DNA of 64,000 bases. Source: Microtetraspora malaysiensis. GTDB lineage: Bacteria > Actinomycetota > Actinomycetes > Streptosporangiales > Streptosporangiaceae. The position numbers were made by a program, and so were the translations under genes. The stretch lies in NCBI RefSeq assembly GCF_001528665.1, contig NZ_BBYJ01000048.1:86574-150573 (forward strand), read 5' to 3'. This document shows positions 17,143-25,507 of the stretch, in pieces. The notes under the pieces were generated by a model, which saw only the letters and a program-made list of their open reading frames with translations, did no database searches and was not told where the DNA came from. Numbering within the stretch: the first letter of the stretch is position 1; each line of letters opens with the position of its first letter.

Positions 17143-17186
17143 GCGCGCCCTGAGGGATTCGAACCCCCGACCGTCGGATTAGAAGT
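17143..17186 (-). repeat. int-proximal attachment site within tRNA-Arg
   Basis: The 44-base partner of 8261-8304. The longest identical run towards the crossover side is 19 bases (CGACCGTCGGATTAGAAGT), covering the anticodon stem-loop and variable region. Recombination most likely occurred there, as is usual for tRNA-targeting tyrosine integrases. Confidence 0.85.
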
Positions 17187-17217
17187 CCGATGCTCTATCC
17201 GGCTGAGCTAAGGGCGC
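17144..17217 (-). tRNA. tRNA-Arg (anticodon TCT)
   Basis: Cloverleaf read from the minus strand: acceptor GCGCCCT paired with AGGGCGC, D-arm with GCTCAGCCGGATAGAGC, anticodon stem-loop CGGACTTCTAATCCG with TCT at positions 34-36, and T-arm GGGGG-TTCGAAT-CCCTC with one G-U pair. CCA is not encoded. Its 3' half overlaps the integrative element's attachment repeat (17143-17186), so the working tRNA is probably a hybrid of host 5' half and element 3' half. Confidence 0.95.
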
Positions 17218-17312
17218 TGGATTAATGGGATTGACCAGCACTTTTGGTGACCATGGCATAAGGTAGCATAGCCGCACACCGATGAAACAGCATCGGATTT
17301 GGAGCAACCCCG

Positions 17313-18314
17313 ATGGGTAGATCCCCACTCCTCTGCGACCTCATGCCTTCATGGAAGCTGGCGCTCGAAAGCGAGGAGCTCGCCGCTGGAACGATCACCA
17401 GTTACCTCCACTCGGCACGGCTGCTCACCGAGTACCTCGCTAAGCATGACATGCCCCAGCAGATCTTCAAGATCCGGGCCGAGCACCTGCGCGCCTTCCT
17501 CGCCGCGCGTCTGTACGGCTGCTGGACCGACGGCGAGCGCACACGCCCCTGCGGGTGCGGGGATCTCACCGCACACAGCCCCGGGGACGCGCACAAGCAC
17601 TTCCGCAACCTGCGGGTTCTGTTCAACTGGCTGATCGCCGAAGAGGAGCTGGACGGGGTCTCTCCGATGGTCGGCGTCGCACCGCCCGAGGTCGTGACGC
17701 GACCCGCCGAGCCCCTCCGCGAGCACGAGCTGAAGCTGATGCTCATGACCTGCTCGGGCACCACCTTCATCGACCGCCGCGACACCGCGATCATGCGGGT
17801 CCTGCTGGACAACGGCGTACGCGGATCGAGCCTGGCCGGGCTGCGCTACCACCCCGAGGACGACGAGCTCACCGACGTGTTCCTGAGCCAGCACGCGCTG
17901 CGGATCCGGCTCAAGGAAGACCGGATGCGGATGGCGCCCATCGGCCGCAAGACGGCCGCCTCGATCGACCGCTACATCCGCGCCCGCGCCCGGCACGCCC
18001 ACGCGGGCAGCCCGTGGCTGTGGCTGCCCGAGCGCGGCCGTACGGCGGCCGGGGGTGATCGGCGGCTGACGACGACGGGCATCCTGCAGATGCTCAAGCG
18101 CCGGGCCAAGCAGGCGGACATTTCCGGCGTCCATACCCACCGGTTCCGGACCACCATGGCGGAGTCGTTCCTCGACGCCGGAGGGGACCCGATCGACCTG
18201 ATGCGCGTGGGCGGGTGGAACTCCCTGGCGATGGTCCAGCGCTACAGCGCGGCGACCGCCGAGCGCCGCGCCCGGGAGGCGCACGCCCGCCTCTCCCCCG
18301 GCGACCGGATCTGA
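17313..18314 (+). CDS. Tyrosine recombinase/integrase family protein
   Basis: A 333-residue recombinase starting behind GGAG at 17301. The N-terminal SAM-like core-binding domain ([18 protein letters not shown]) is followed by the catalytic domain: first Arg in [16 protein letters not shown] (about 168), [18 protein letters not shown] (His/Arg near 276-279), VGGWNS (Trp near 301) and the tyrosine in MVQRYSAAT (about 311). It is unlike the AICE integrase and lies on the other side of the tRNA, outside the element. A short Cys-containing insertion (PCGCGDL, near 90) is unusual. It may be a chromosomal recombinase or the relic of a second element. Confidence 0.85.
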   Translation: MGRSPLLCDLMPSWKLALESEELAAGTITSYLHSARLLTEYLAKHDMPQQIFKIRAEHLRAFLAARLYGCWTDGERTRPCGCGDLTAHSPGDAHKHFRNLRVLFNWLIAEEELDGVSPMVGVAPPEVVTRPAEPLREHELKLMLMTCSGTTFIDRRDTAIMRVLLDNGVRGSSLAGLRYHPEDDELTDVFLSQHALRIRLKEDRMRMAPIGRKTAASIDRYIRARARHAHAGSPWLWLPERGRTAAGGDRRLTTTGILQMLKRRAKQADISGVHTHRFRTTMAESFLDAGGDPIDLMRVGGWNSLAMVQRYSAATAERRAREAHARLSPGDRI

Positions 18315-18420
18315 CCCCGGGCGCGCGCCGAGACCGCACACCGGTGCGGCGACGCGGCACGCCGATGACCTTCACCACCTCGGCCGTACGGCATCAGAGG
18401 AAGTCCGGCACCATAGAGGA

Positions 18421-19341
18421 ATGACTCGGGTGGTAGGCGCAGAATCGGGTGGTATGTCCGGGACACTGCTCGGCCCATCCGGAACGTGGTCCGACGAGAC
18501 GGACGCGGTCACCGCCACGCACTTCCGCCTGCTGGCCGACCTTGTCGCGGACGGCGACGCGGTGGTCCTGAGCGGCGCCGGTCTCTCCACCGAGTCCGGC
18601 ATCCCCGACTATCGCGGCGAAAGCGGTCGCAGGCGGCGGGCTGACCCCATGACCTACCAGACCTTCGTCGGCAGCGCCGCCGCGCGTCGGCGATATTGGG
18701 CGCGCAGCCACCTCGGCTGGCGGCACATCGCCCGCGCCGCCCCCAACACGGGCCATCGGGCGGTGACCGGCCTCCAGCGCCGCGGATTGCTCGCCGGCGT
18801 CATCACCCAGAACGTGGACGGCCTGCACCAGTCCTCCGGCGCCCGGGACGTGATCGAACTGCATGGCAGCCTCGATCGGGTGCGCTGCCTCGGGTGCGGC
18901 GCGCGCACCCCGCGCCAGGCGCTGGACGACCGCCTGCGTGCGGCCAACCCCGACTGGCACGCCGAGGTCGGCGCGATCAACCCGGACGGCGACGCCGTGC
19001 TCGCCGACGACCGGATCGACGCCTTCCAGGTCGTGGACTGCCCCGGCTGCGGCGGCGTGCTCAAGCCGGACGTGATCTTCTTCGGCGAGAACGTGCCCCG
19101 CACGCGGGTCGACGACTGCTATCGGCTGGTCGAGCGCGCCGGCATGGTGCTGGTTCTCGGCTCGTCGCTGACCGTGATGTCGGGCTACCGGTTCGTACGG
19201 CACGCCGCCGGGCGGGACATCCCCATCGTGATCATCAATCGGGGGCCCACCCGGGGCGACACCGACGCCCTCCTGACCTTCGACGCCCCACTGGGCGCGA
19301 CTCTCACCGCGCTCCTCGCCCGGCTCGACCCCGAGCCATGA
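18421..19341 (+). CDS. Sir2-family NAD-dependent protein deacylase (sirtuin)
   Basis: A 306-residue sirtuin. Motifs in order are GAGLSTESGIPDYRGE (NAD-binding loop, about 51), TQNVDGLHQSSGA (about 130), the catalytic His in ELHGSLD (about 147) and a zinc ribbon with CLGCGA (about 156) and CPGCGG (about 207). FFGENVPR and VLGSSLTVMSGY follow. All catalytic and zinc residues are present, so it should remove acyl groups from lysines using NAD. It is convergent with the beta-propeller gene. The start at 18421 has GAGGA only a few bases upstream; Met at 18454 is an alternative. Confidence 0.9.
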   Translation: MTRVVGAESGGMSGTLLGPSGTWSDETDAVTATHFRLLADLVADGDAVVLSGAGLSTESGIPDYRGESGRRRRADPMTYQTFVGSAAARRRYWARSHLGWRHIARAAPNTGHRAVTGLQRRGLLAGVITQNVDGLHQSSGARDVIELHGSLDRVRCLGCGARTPRQALDDRLRAANPDWHAEVGAINPDGDAVLADDRIDAFQVVDCPGCGGVLKPDVIFFGENVPRTRVDDCYRLVERAGMVLVLGSSLTVMSGYRFVRHAAGRDIPIVIINRGPTRGDTDALLTFDAPLGATLTALLARLDPEP

Positions 19342-19497
19342 CCCGCGCCGCCACCACCACTGCGTGGCGTGGATGGTGGCCGGCCACACGCGATCGCGGT
19401 GCGCGGGCGGGCCGGAGAGCTCTCCCCGGTGTCGTGCCGCCGGGAACCGGCGCCGATCACCGTCTCGATCTCCCCTCGCGCGGGGCCCGGCGCGGCA

Positions 19498-21288
19498 TCA
19501 ATCCTCCTTGGTGTCGACGCAGATGACCGAGAACTTCGTGGCGACGGACGTCCACGGCACGATGACGACCGTGCCGTTCCGCTCGAACACCCGCGCCCCC
19601 TCACCGTCCGTGCCGTACTTCTGCGGCAGCTCGGCGACCGACGTGGCGGCGCCGGTGGCGGCGTCGAGGCGGACCAGGCGTGGGGCGAGATCGCGACGGT
19701 CGCCCGCCTCCAGCGCGAGCAGGCCCCGGTCGTCGGCCCGTACGTAGGTGAGCCTGGTGTCGTGCGTGCCCGACGACTGCCACAGCTGCTTTCCGGTGGT
19801 GAGGTCGAAGGCCAGCGCCTTGTCCTCCGAGCGCATCTTCCCCGGCACGTTCTCGGCGAAGGTGGCGAGATAGAGCCGGTTGCCGTGCACGGCGTACCTG
19901 CGCTGTTCGAGGGCGCCGTCGATGTAGGCGACCCTGTTCATGGCGAGCATGTCCACCTTGCCGGCCTTGATCTCGACCGACTTCTCGGGCTTGCTGTCAA
20001 GCACGGCGAACACGTTTCCGTCGCTCTCCTCGCGCCCGATGATCGTCGGCTCCGCCGACAGCACGGCGCCCATCAGGCCCACATCGCCGATCTCGTGCTT
20101 CCGTACGAGCTTGCCGGTGGCGGCATCGAGCACCGCGACGTTGGTGCTCGAACTGCTGTTGTAGCACGTCAGCAGGACGGCCACGCTGTTTCCGTTCGCG
20201 TTGACGTCCTTGACGCTGCACGTCGCGTCCGACTTCAGGCCCCACACCCCATGTCCGTCGGAGAGGCGGTAGCCGTACAGTGCACGGTCCACGTACAGGA
20301 TGGCCATGCCGCCCGCGCTCATGATCCGCGGGACGGTGCGCGCGTTGGCGAGCTTGGACTTCTCCGCGGGGATCTTGATCTTCCAGGTGAGCTTGCCCGT
20401 GGCGGTGTCCAGACCGGTCAGGTGGTCGCACAGTCCGGAAGCGCCGTAGGCGACGGCGCCCTTGCCGTCCTTCAGCTCGGGGGTCGCGCCGCACAGCTCC
20501 TCACCCGGCGAGGGGATGCCCCAGGCTCGCGCGCCCGACTTCAGGTCGTACGCGAGCACGCCGTCCCGCTGGGCCCGGATGACGGCGGTGTCGGTCATCC
20601 AGGTTCCGTAGGCGTAGCCCGAGGTGAAGTCCCCGCTTCCGGCGTTGGGCAGCGGCACGTCCCAGGCCGTGCCTCCGGCGGAGGCGCCGCCGCCTCCTCC
20701 CGGACCTCCCCTGGCCACGAACCACGCGGTACCGCCGCCGGCCGCCAGCAGCACCACCAGGCCGAGCGCGACGAGCAGCGTCGTCTTGCCCTTCTTCTTG
20801 GCCGGCCCCTCCGGGCCCGCTTGCTGCGGATAGCCGGGCGGTCCCTGCTGGGCGTACTGAGGTTGCGCATATTCGGGCGGCCCTTGCTGGGCGTACGGGG
20901 GCTGCGCATATTCGGGCGGCATCTGCTGGGGGTAGGGCGCCGACACCTGCGACTGGTACGGCGCCTGCGCATACCCCTGCGGCGCCTGTGCGTACCCCTG
21001 CGGCGGCTGCGGAGAATAGCCGGGCGGGGGTGGCTGCATGGGCTGCTGCTGGTAGCGCGGATCCACCGGTTGGCCCGGCGGAGGCGGAAACTGAGGGTGC
21101 CCCTGCGGGATCTGCTGCCCGTACGGCGACTGCGGATCTCCGGCAGGCGGGTTCGGCCACATCCCCGCGGAGGGCTGCGACTGATAGCTCGGGTCCATCG
21201 GCTGGCCGGGCTGAGACTGATACTGCGGCCCCCAGGGCGAGGGCGCCGGCCTGTCGCCGTAGGGGTCCCCGGTGTGCTGCTCCGTCAT
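19498..21288 (-). CDS. Membrane-anchored PQQ-like beta-propeller protein with Pro/Gln-rich N-terminus
   Basis: 596 residues. The first 160 or so are low-complexity Pro/Gln/Tyr-rich repeats (units such as YAQAPQGYAQAP and PPEYAQPPYAQQGP). One transmembrane helix follows (TLLVALGLVVLLAAGGGTAW, near 175), then a Gly linker. The long outer domain has repeated blade signatures: YDLKSGARAWGI, LDTATGKLTWKI, LDAATGKLVRKH and FDLTTGKQLWQSSG, the PQQ/WD40-like propeller pattern. No enzyme motif is visible; it is likely a surface scaffold or sensor. The start is fixed by GGGGAGCGAAG before ATG. It follows the metallopeptidase gene with a 13-bp gap, so the two form an operon. Confidence 0.8.
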   Translation of the reverse strand: MTEQHTGDPYGDRPAPSPWGPQYQSQPGQPMDPSYQSQPSAGMWPNPPAGDPQSPYGQQIPQGHPQFPPPPGQPVDPRYQQQPMQPPPPGYSPQPPQGYAQAPQGYAQAPYQSQVSAPYPQQMPPEYAQPPYAQQGPPEYAQPQYAQQGPPGYPQQAGPEGPAKKKGKTTLLVALGLVVLLAAGGGTAWFVARGGPGGGGGASAGGTAWDVPLPNAGSGDFTSGYAYGTWMTDTAVIRAQRDGVLAYDLKSGARAWGIPSPGEELCGATPELKDGKGAVAYGASGLCDHLTGLDTATGKLTWKIKIPAEKSKLANARTVPRIMSAGGMAILYVDRALYGYRLSDGHGVWGLKSDATCSVKDVNANGNSVAVLLTCYNSSSSTNVAVLDAATGKLVRKHEIGDVGLMGAVLSAEPTIIGREESDGNVFAVLDSKPEKSVEIKAGKVDMLAMNRVAYIDGALEQRRYAVHGNRLYLATFAENVPGKMRSEDKALAFDLTTGKQLWQSSGTHDTRLTYVRADDRGLLALEAGDRRDLAPRLVRLDAATGAATSVAELPQKYGTDGEGARVFERNGTVVIVPWTSVATKFSVICVDTKED

Positions 21289-21301
21289 CTTCGCTCCCCG
21301 A

Positions 21302-23056
21302 TCATGCGAGCACACGGCGAACGTAGGCCGCCCACTGCTGCTCGAAGTCCGTCTTGCTCACGCCCAGCTCCTTGAACAGCGCCGCCTCGCTGTCGTCACC
21401 GTTCGCCCGGTAGGCGGCGACCACGCCCGCGACCAGCTTCTGGTCGCCGTACCGCTCGGCGATGTACCGCATGGCGAGGTGTCCCATCAGGTAGTTGACG
21501 CTCGTCATGCCCTTGGCGTCCCAGACGAGGTTGTCCGGCAGCCTGCCGCCGAAGGGCTGGCCGAGCTGCCCCGCCACGTAGGCCCGCCCCTCCGCCAGGC
21601 GCGCGTTCTGTCCGATCGGTCTGTCCCGATTCGCGACGTACTCGGCGAAGCCTTCGATGATCCAGTTCGCCTTGCCGAACAGGGAGAACTCGGCACTGTC
21701 CAGGCCGGCGATCAGCGAGTGCGCCAGCTCGTGCTTGCTGATCTCGGAGATGCCCTTCGCGTCCGTGAAGAACGTTGACGTCGTGTCCATGACGACACGG
21801 GTGCCGCCGATCTTCACGGTGTCTCTCAGCGATTGCCAGGTCGGCATGCCGATGGAGACGCCCGCCTCGTTCGCCTTCGTCTTGCGGAACAGGTTGCCGA
21901 GCTGTGCCTTGCCCTTCACCAGCGCGACCACGAACCCGGCGGGCACCTGGGCGTCGGGGGCCCCGTTGCGCTTCCAGTACGCGAGGTTCGCCGTGGCGGC
22001 ACCGGCCACGGCCGGGGCGACGCGCTGGGCCAGAGCGGCGTCCTGCGGCTGCGCGAGAACCACGTTGCCGCCCGCCTTCACCACGGTGATGTCCGGCCAG
22101 ATGTCCCACGGCCCCGGGTAGTACACCGTCTTGGACGTCCCGCTGCTCGACGTCGTCGGGGGCGAGGCCCCGGTCACCTTGGTGACGACCAGGGGCGCGT
22201 CGGCCGAGGCCTTCTCGATCGTCCAGCGGTACCACTCCGAGACCGGACGCAGGTCGATCCCGGCGAAGCGGTGGACGAATGCGACGTCCTGGGTGAACTT
22301 CACCCCACGCCCGAAGCTGTCCTCGGCGCGGCCGTCACGGCGCAGCGCCTTGTAGGACATCTCGCTGAAGGGCACCTTGCGCAGGTTGGCGAGGACGCGC
22401 GTCTGGTTGCGGACCAGGGCGGCGTTCTTCTTGTCGAAGATCGAGGTGAACGCGGCCGCGTCGCCGGCGGTGAGCGCCTTGCTGTGCTGATCGAGCAGCG
22501 CGGTGATCTCCTCGTCCGTGACGATGATCGTGGAGGGGTCGGTCGCGCCCTTCCCCTTCCCCTGCTCCTGGGCCTGCTCGTCGCTTTTGTCCCGCAGGAT
22601 GAAGCCGACGCCCGCGCCGCCCCCGACGACCAGGACGAGGGACAGCACACCGAGGACCACCCACAGCCCCGGCCCTCGCTTGGAAGGGGGCGGGGGTGGC
22701 GGCGTGGGAGCGCCCTGCCAGGGCTGCTGCCACTGCGCTCCGAAAGGTCCCGCGGGAGGACCCTGCGGCGGGCCGACGGGCGGGCCGGGAAGAGGCCCCT
22801 GCGAGACGTCGGGCGGAGGTCCCTGCGGAAAGCCGAGGGGAGAGCCCTGCGAGACGTCGGGAGGAGGGCCCTGGTGCGGCCCCGGCGGTGGTGCCGAGGT
22901 GGGCCCGTACGGCGGCGCGTGCGGATGCCCGTACGGCGGCGCCGGCGGCCCGCCCTGCCACTCGCCCGGTGGGAAAGCCTGCGGCTGCCCCGGTGGCGGC
23001 CCCTGCCACTGAGACGGTCCGGGCTGATACCCCTGGTGATAACTGGGCTCGCTCAT
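21302..23056 (-). CDS. Membrane-anchored HExxH metallopeptidase-like protein (peptidase MA type)
   Basis: 584 residues: a Pro/Gly/Gln-rich cytoplasmic tail of about 125 residues, one transmembrane helix (LWVVLGVLSLVLVVGGGAG, about 130-152), then a large extracellular part. Near the C-terminus ISKHELAHSLIAGL (HExxH at about 440-444) and WIIEGFAEYV (Glu near 467) form a gluzincin zinc site of the peptidase MA type. Both metal ligands and the catalytic Glu are present, so it may be an active surface protease. The ATG at 23056 begins MSEPSYHQG; an upstream in-frame TTG is less likely. Its domain plan (low-complexity tail, TM, outer domain) matches the next gene. Confidence 0.75.
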   Translation of the reverse strand: MSEPSYHQGYQPGPSQWQGPPPGQPQAFPPGEWQGGPPAPPYGHPHAPPYGPTSAPPPGPHQGPPPDVSQGSPLGFPQGPPPDVSQGPLPGPPVGPPQGPPAGPFGAQWQQPWQGAPTPPPPPPSKRGPGLWVVLGVLSLVLVVGGGAGVGFILRDKSDEQAQEQGKGKGATDPSTIIVTDEEITALLDQHSKALTAGDAAAFTSIFDKKNAALVRNQTRVLANLRKVPFSEMSYKALRRDGRAEDSFGRGVKFTQDVAFVHRFAGIDLRPVSEWYRWTIEKASADAPLVVTKVTGASPPTTSSSGTSKTVYYPGPWDIWPDITVVKAGGNVVLAQPQDAALAQRVAPAVAGAATANLAYWKRNGAPDAQVPAGFVVALVKGKAQLGNLFRKTKANEAGVSIGMPTWQSLRDTVKIGGTRVVMDTTSTFFTDAKGISEISKHELAHSLIAGLDSAEFSLFGKANWIIEGFAEYVANRDRPIGQNARLAEGRAYVAGQLGQPFGGRLPDNLVWDAKGMTSVNYLMGHLAMRYIAERYGDQKLVAGVVAAYRANGDDSEAALFKELGVSKTDFEQQWAAYVRRVLA

Positions 23057-23251
23057 TACTTGTGCCCCGTTAACCGTTGTAGGTTTCAAAGGGCAAAGAT
23101 CGTACCAGTCACCCGAAATCCCGGACTAGCCGGACAAACCACCAGAACGCCCGCAATTGCGGCATTGGAAACCGGCACCCGCGTCTGCGGGAGCGGCCGG
23201 CGGCGAACGTCGCTTAATGGGCAACCACGGTTCGAGCTACCGTAAAGCGCT

Positions 23252-24157
23252 ATGACCGATTCGAGTGCGGAGGAGATCCGCCGGGTGACCGCCTTCTGGC
23301 GGGGCCTCGGCCTTCCCGGGCTGATCGACGTGCACACGCATTTCATGCCGGAGCGGGTGCTGGCGAAGGTCTGGGCGTACTTCGACGCCGTGGGCCCGCT
23401 GACCGCGCGACCCTGGCCGATCGCCTATCGCCTTGAGGAGGAGGACCGTGTCACGCGGCTGCGGTCCTTCGGCGTCCTGACCTTCACTTCGATGCTCTAT
23501 CCCCACAAGCCGGACATGGCGACCTGGCTGAACGGCTGGGCCGCCGACTTCGCCGAACGCACCCCCGGCTGCCTGCACACCGCGACCTTCTTCCCCGAGC
23601 CCGGCGTCACGCGGTACGTCGCCGAGGCGATCGAGGCGGGCGCGCGGGTGTTCAAGGCGCACCTCCAGGTGGGCGCCTACGATCCCGCCGACCCGCTGCT
23701 GGACGGCGTGTGGGGCCTGCTCGCGGAGGCGGGCGTCCCCGTCGTGGCGCACTGCGGCTCGGGTCCGGCGCCGGGACGGCACACCGGGCCGGGGCCGATC
23801 GGCGCCGTGCTCGCCCGCCACCCCCGGCTGCGGCTGATCGTCGCGCACATGGGCCTGCCGGAGTACTCCGGCTTCCTCGACCTGGCCGCCCGGTACCCGT
23901 ACGTCCACCTGGACACGACGATGGCGTTCACCGACTTCACCGAGGAGGCCACGCCCTTCCCCCGGAGCGAGCTTCCCCGGCTGCTCGACCTGGAGGACCG
24001 GATCCTGTTCGGCAGCGACTTCCCGAACATCCCCTATCCGTACGCGGAGGCGCTGGAGGGCCTCGCCCGGCTCGGCCTCGGGGACGGCTGGCTGCGCGCG
24101 GTCTGCCACGACAACGCCGCCCGCCTCTTCCGGGTCACACCCGCGCCGCGACACTGA
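23252..24157 (+). CDS. Amidohydrolase family protein (TIM-barrel, COG2159-like)
   Basis: 301 residues. The metal site of an amidohydrolase/ACMSD-like barrel is visible: DVHTHFMP (HxH at about 27-29), VFKAHLQVG (near 133), VVAHCGSGP (near 166), LIVAHMGLPEYSGF (near 198) and the late Asp in LFGSDFPNIPYP (near 255). These fit hydrolases or non-oxidative decarboxylases; no substrate can be named. The start lacks a strong ribosome site (TAAAGCGCT precedes the ATG). It runs divergently from the surface-protein pair. Confidence 0.85.
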   Translation: MTDSSAEEIRRVTAFWRGLGLPGLIDVHTHFMPERVLAKVWAYFDAVGPLTARPWPIAYRLEEEDRVTRLRSFGVLTFTSMLYPHKPDMATWLNGWAADFAERTPGCLHTATFFPEPGVTRYVAEAIEAGARVFKAHLQVGAYDPADPLLDGVWGLLAEAGVPVVAHCGSGPAPGRHTGPGPIGAVLARHPRLRLIVAHMGLPEYSGFLDLAARYPYVHLDTTMAFTDFTEEATPFPRSELPRLLDLEDRILFGSDFPNIPYPYAEALEGLARLGLGDGWLRAVCHDNAARLFRVTPAPRH

Positions 24158-24430
24158 GGTCGCGCTCGTAGGCGGGGATGTCCCCATCCGTCAGCGTGCC
24201 CGAGTACTCCCGATCGCGTTCGGGTAGTCGTCCGTGAGCCGGTACGGCTCCGGGTCGTCCCCGCGCGCGAGATGGCGTTCGAACGCGGTCTGCGCCGCCG
24301 TGCGCGCCGCGTAGCCGATGTCGGCGGGCTCCCGATGGCGCCAAGGACGACCGCGGGCCGCGCACCGAGTGCGGCGCCGATGATTCGAATCGCTTCCGTG
24401 ATCTGTGCTCGCCGCTCGCTTGGCACCGTT
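24135..24430 (-). pseudogene. Degenerate coding remnant spread over three frames
   Basis: Read leftward, three frames join into one plausible protein: ITEAIRIIGAALGARPAVVL, then PADIGYAARTAAQTAFERHL with GDDPEPYRLTDDYPNAIG, then EYSGTLTDGDIPAYERDL. At least two frameshifts separate them. Its 3' end overlaps the amidohydrolase gene by about 20 bases, which also suggests decay. No family is recognised. It fills most of the gap before the PadR operon. Confidence 0.4.
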
Positions 24431-24433
24431 CAC

Positions 24434-24477
24434 TACTCGGTGGTACCGTGTAGTAGTATTCGGTAGTACAAGGTACC
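24434..24477 (+). promoter_or_regulatory. Repeat-containing promoter/operator region of the padR operon
   Basis: Direct repeats TACTCGGTGGTAC (24434-24446) and TATTCGGTAGTAC (24457-24469), 11/13 identical and 23 bases apart, plus GGTACC at 24442 and 24472. AT-rich relative to the neighbours and 23-66 bases before the padR start, this is a likely autoregulatory PadR operator (inference). Confidence 0.5.
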
Positions 24478-24499
24478 AAGAGATCGAAGAGGACCCACG

Positions 24500-24826
24500 A
24501 TGGACGACCTGACGGAGATGCTGAAGGGCACGCTTGAGGGCTGCGTGCTTGAAATCATCGGCAGCGAGGAGACCTACGGGTACGCCATCACGCGCCGGCT
24601 GAACGAACTCGGCTTCGCCGACGTCGTCGAGGGGACGGTTTACACCATCCTGCTGCGGCTGGAGAAGAACGGGCTCGTCCAGGCGACGAAACGACCGTCC
24701 GGACAGGGCCCGCCGCGCAAGTTCTATGCGCTCAACGACGCGGGGCGCGAAGAACTCGCGACGTTCTGGGCGAAATGGGAATACATCAAATCACGGATCG
24801 ACAAGCTCAAGGAGGGCGGGAGATGA
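24500..24826 (+). CDS. PadR-family transcriptional regulator
   Basis: 108 residues with the PadR winged helix: LKGTLEGCVLEIIGSEETYG, YAITRRLNELGFADVVEGTV, YTILLRLEKNGLVQATKRPS and RKFYALNDAGREEL, then a short dimerisation helix. PadR proteins of this group repress adjacent ABC efflux operons and respond to a transported ligand. It overlaps the next gene by ATGA and starts a run of same-strand genes ending in an ABC exporter. Confidence 0.92.
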   Translation: MDDLTEMLKGTLEGCVLEIIGSEETYGYAITRRLNELGFADVVEGTVYTILLRLEKNGLVQATKRPSGQGPPRKFYALNDAGREELATFWAKWEYIKSRIDKLKEGGR

Positions 24827-25179
24827 ACTTCTGGGAGACCATGACAGGCAGCGATATCAACAGGGAATGGAAGGCGTTCGAAGTCCGGGCCGAGGCATTG
24901 CCGGCCGACTACCGGGCGGCGTGGGAAGAGATCAAGGGCCATCTTTTTCTCTACTCGGACTTCACAGGTCGAAACCTGATGCCGATTCTCGACGGTGCTC
25001 TGGGGCTGCTCGAAGAGACAGCGGCCGATGGGCGGAGCATTCACGAGGTGCTGGGTGACGACATCAAGGGCTTCTGCGCGGCGCTGGCCGGCGGAGAAGG
25101 AGCTCGGAACTTTCGCGACCGGTGGCGCGAGCAGTTGAACAGAAACGTCGCAAGGAAACTGGGCCGGCTAGGAGGCTGA
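24823..25179 (+). CDS. DUF1048 family protein (first copy)
   Basis: 118 residues, soluble and helical: MNFWETMTGSDINREWKAFE, ALPADYRAAWEEIKGHLF, GRNLMPILDGALGLLEETAA and GDDIKGFCAALAGGEGARNF. This matches the DUF1048 family as I recall it, typically encoded between a PadR regulator and a DrrAB-type exporter; its role is unknown. The start at 24823 overlaps the padR stop. A paralogue follows directly. Confidence 0.8.
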   Translation: MNFWETMTGSDINREWKAFEVRAEALPADYRAAWEEIKGHLFLYSDFTGRNLMPILDGALGLLEETAADGRSIHEVLGDDIKGFCAALAGGEGARNFRDRWREQLNRNVARKLGRLGG

Positions 25180-25180
25180 C

Positions 25181-25507
25181 ATGGGCATCCACGACATCAT
25201 CGAGGGCAAGAAGCAGTGGCGGGCGCACATGGCGCGGGTCAAGGCGCTCCCGCCGGACTATCAGATCGTCTACAAGGAGATTCAGAGGTACTTCTTCAAG
25301 ATTGGACCCGTCGACTTGCATGACGGGCCCCTGCTCTCAGGGATCATCGATTTCTTCGAGGAGGGCGTCGCGGCCGACAAGGGAGTCCTGGAACTCATCG
25401 GCACCGACGTCGCCGCCTTCTGCGACGACCTGGTCAAGGACTCGCGCACCTACGCGGACATCCATCAGGAATCCATCAGCGGAAAACCCGGCACGGCCGA
25501 GAAGTAG
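25181..25507 (+). CDS. DUF1048 family protein (second copy)
   Basis: 108 residues with the same fold pattern as the preceding protein: IIEGKKQWRAHMARVKALPP, DYQIVYKEIQRYFFKIGPVD, ALLSGIIDFFEEG-like helix and GTDVAAFCDDLVKDSRTYA. The two share the central helix and the G-D-D/T-D-V...FC motif but are otherwise divergent, so this is an old duplication. It starts two bases after the first copy ends. Confidence 0.75.
   Translation: MGIHDIIEGKKQWRAHMARVKALPPDYQIVYKEIQRYFFKIGPVDLHDGPLLSGIIDFFEEGVAADKGVLELIGTDVAAFCDDLVKDSRTYADIHQESISGKPGTAEK

Larger units (their letters stand above)
8261..17186. mobile_element. Decayed integrative element in tRNA-Arg (AICE type)
   Basis: Two directly repeated 44-base copies of the tRNA-Arg 3' half (8261-8304 and 17143-17186, 40/44 identical) bound about 8.9 kb. 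Inside the right end lie rep remnant, xis and int in the order seen in pSAM2-like actinomycete integrative conjugative elements, with int next to the tRNA. Cargo includes a HEAT-repeat protein, a 233-aa unknown and an ATPase remnant. Two insertion sequences, a truncated rep, a frameshifted int and the absence of an FtsK/SpoIIIE-type transfer gene show that the element is no longer self-mobile. Boundaries are firm; the AICE class is inferred from the gene set. Confidence 0.85.
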
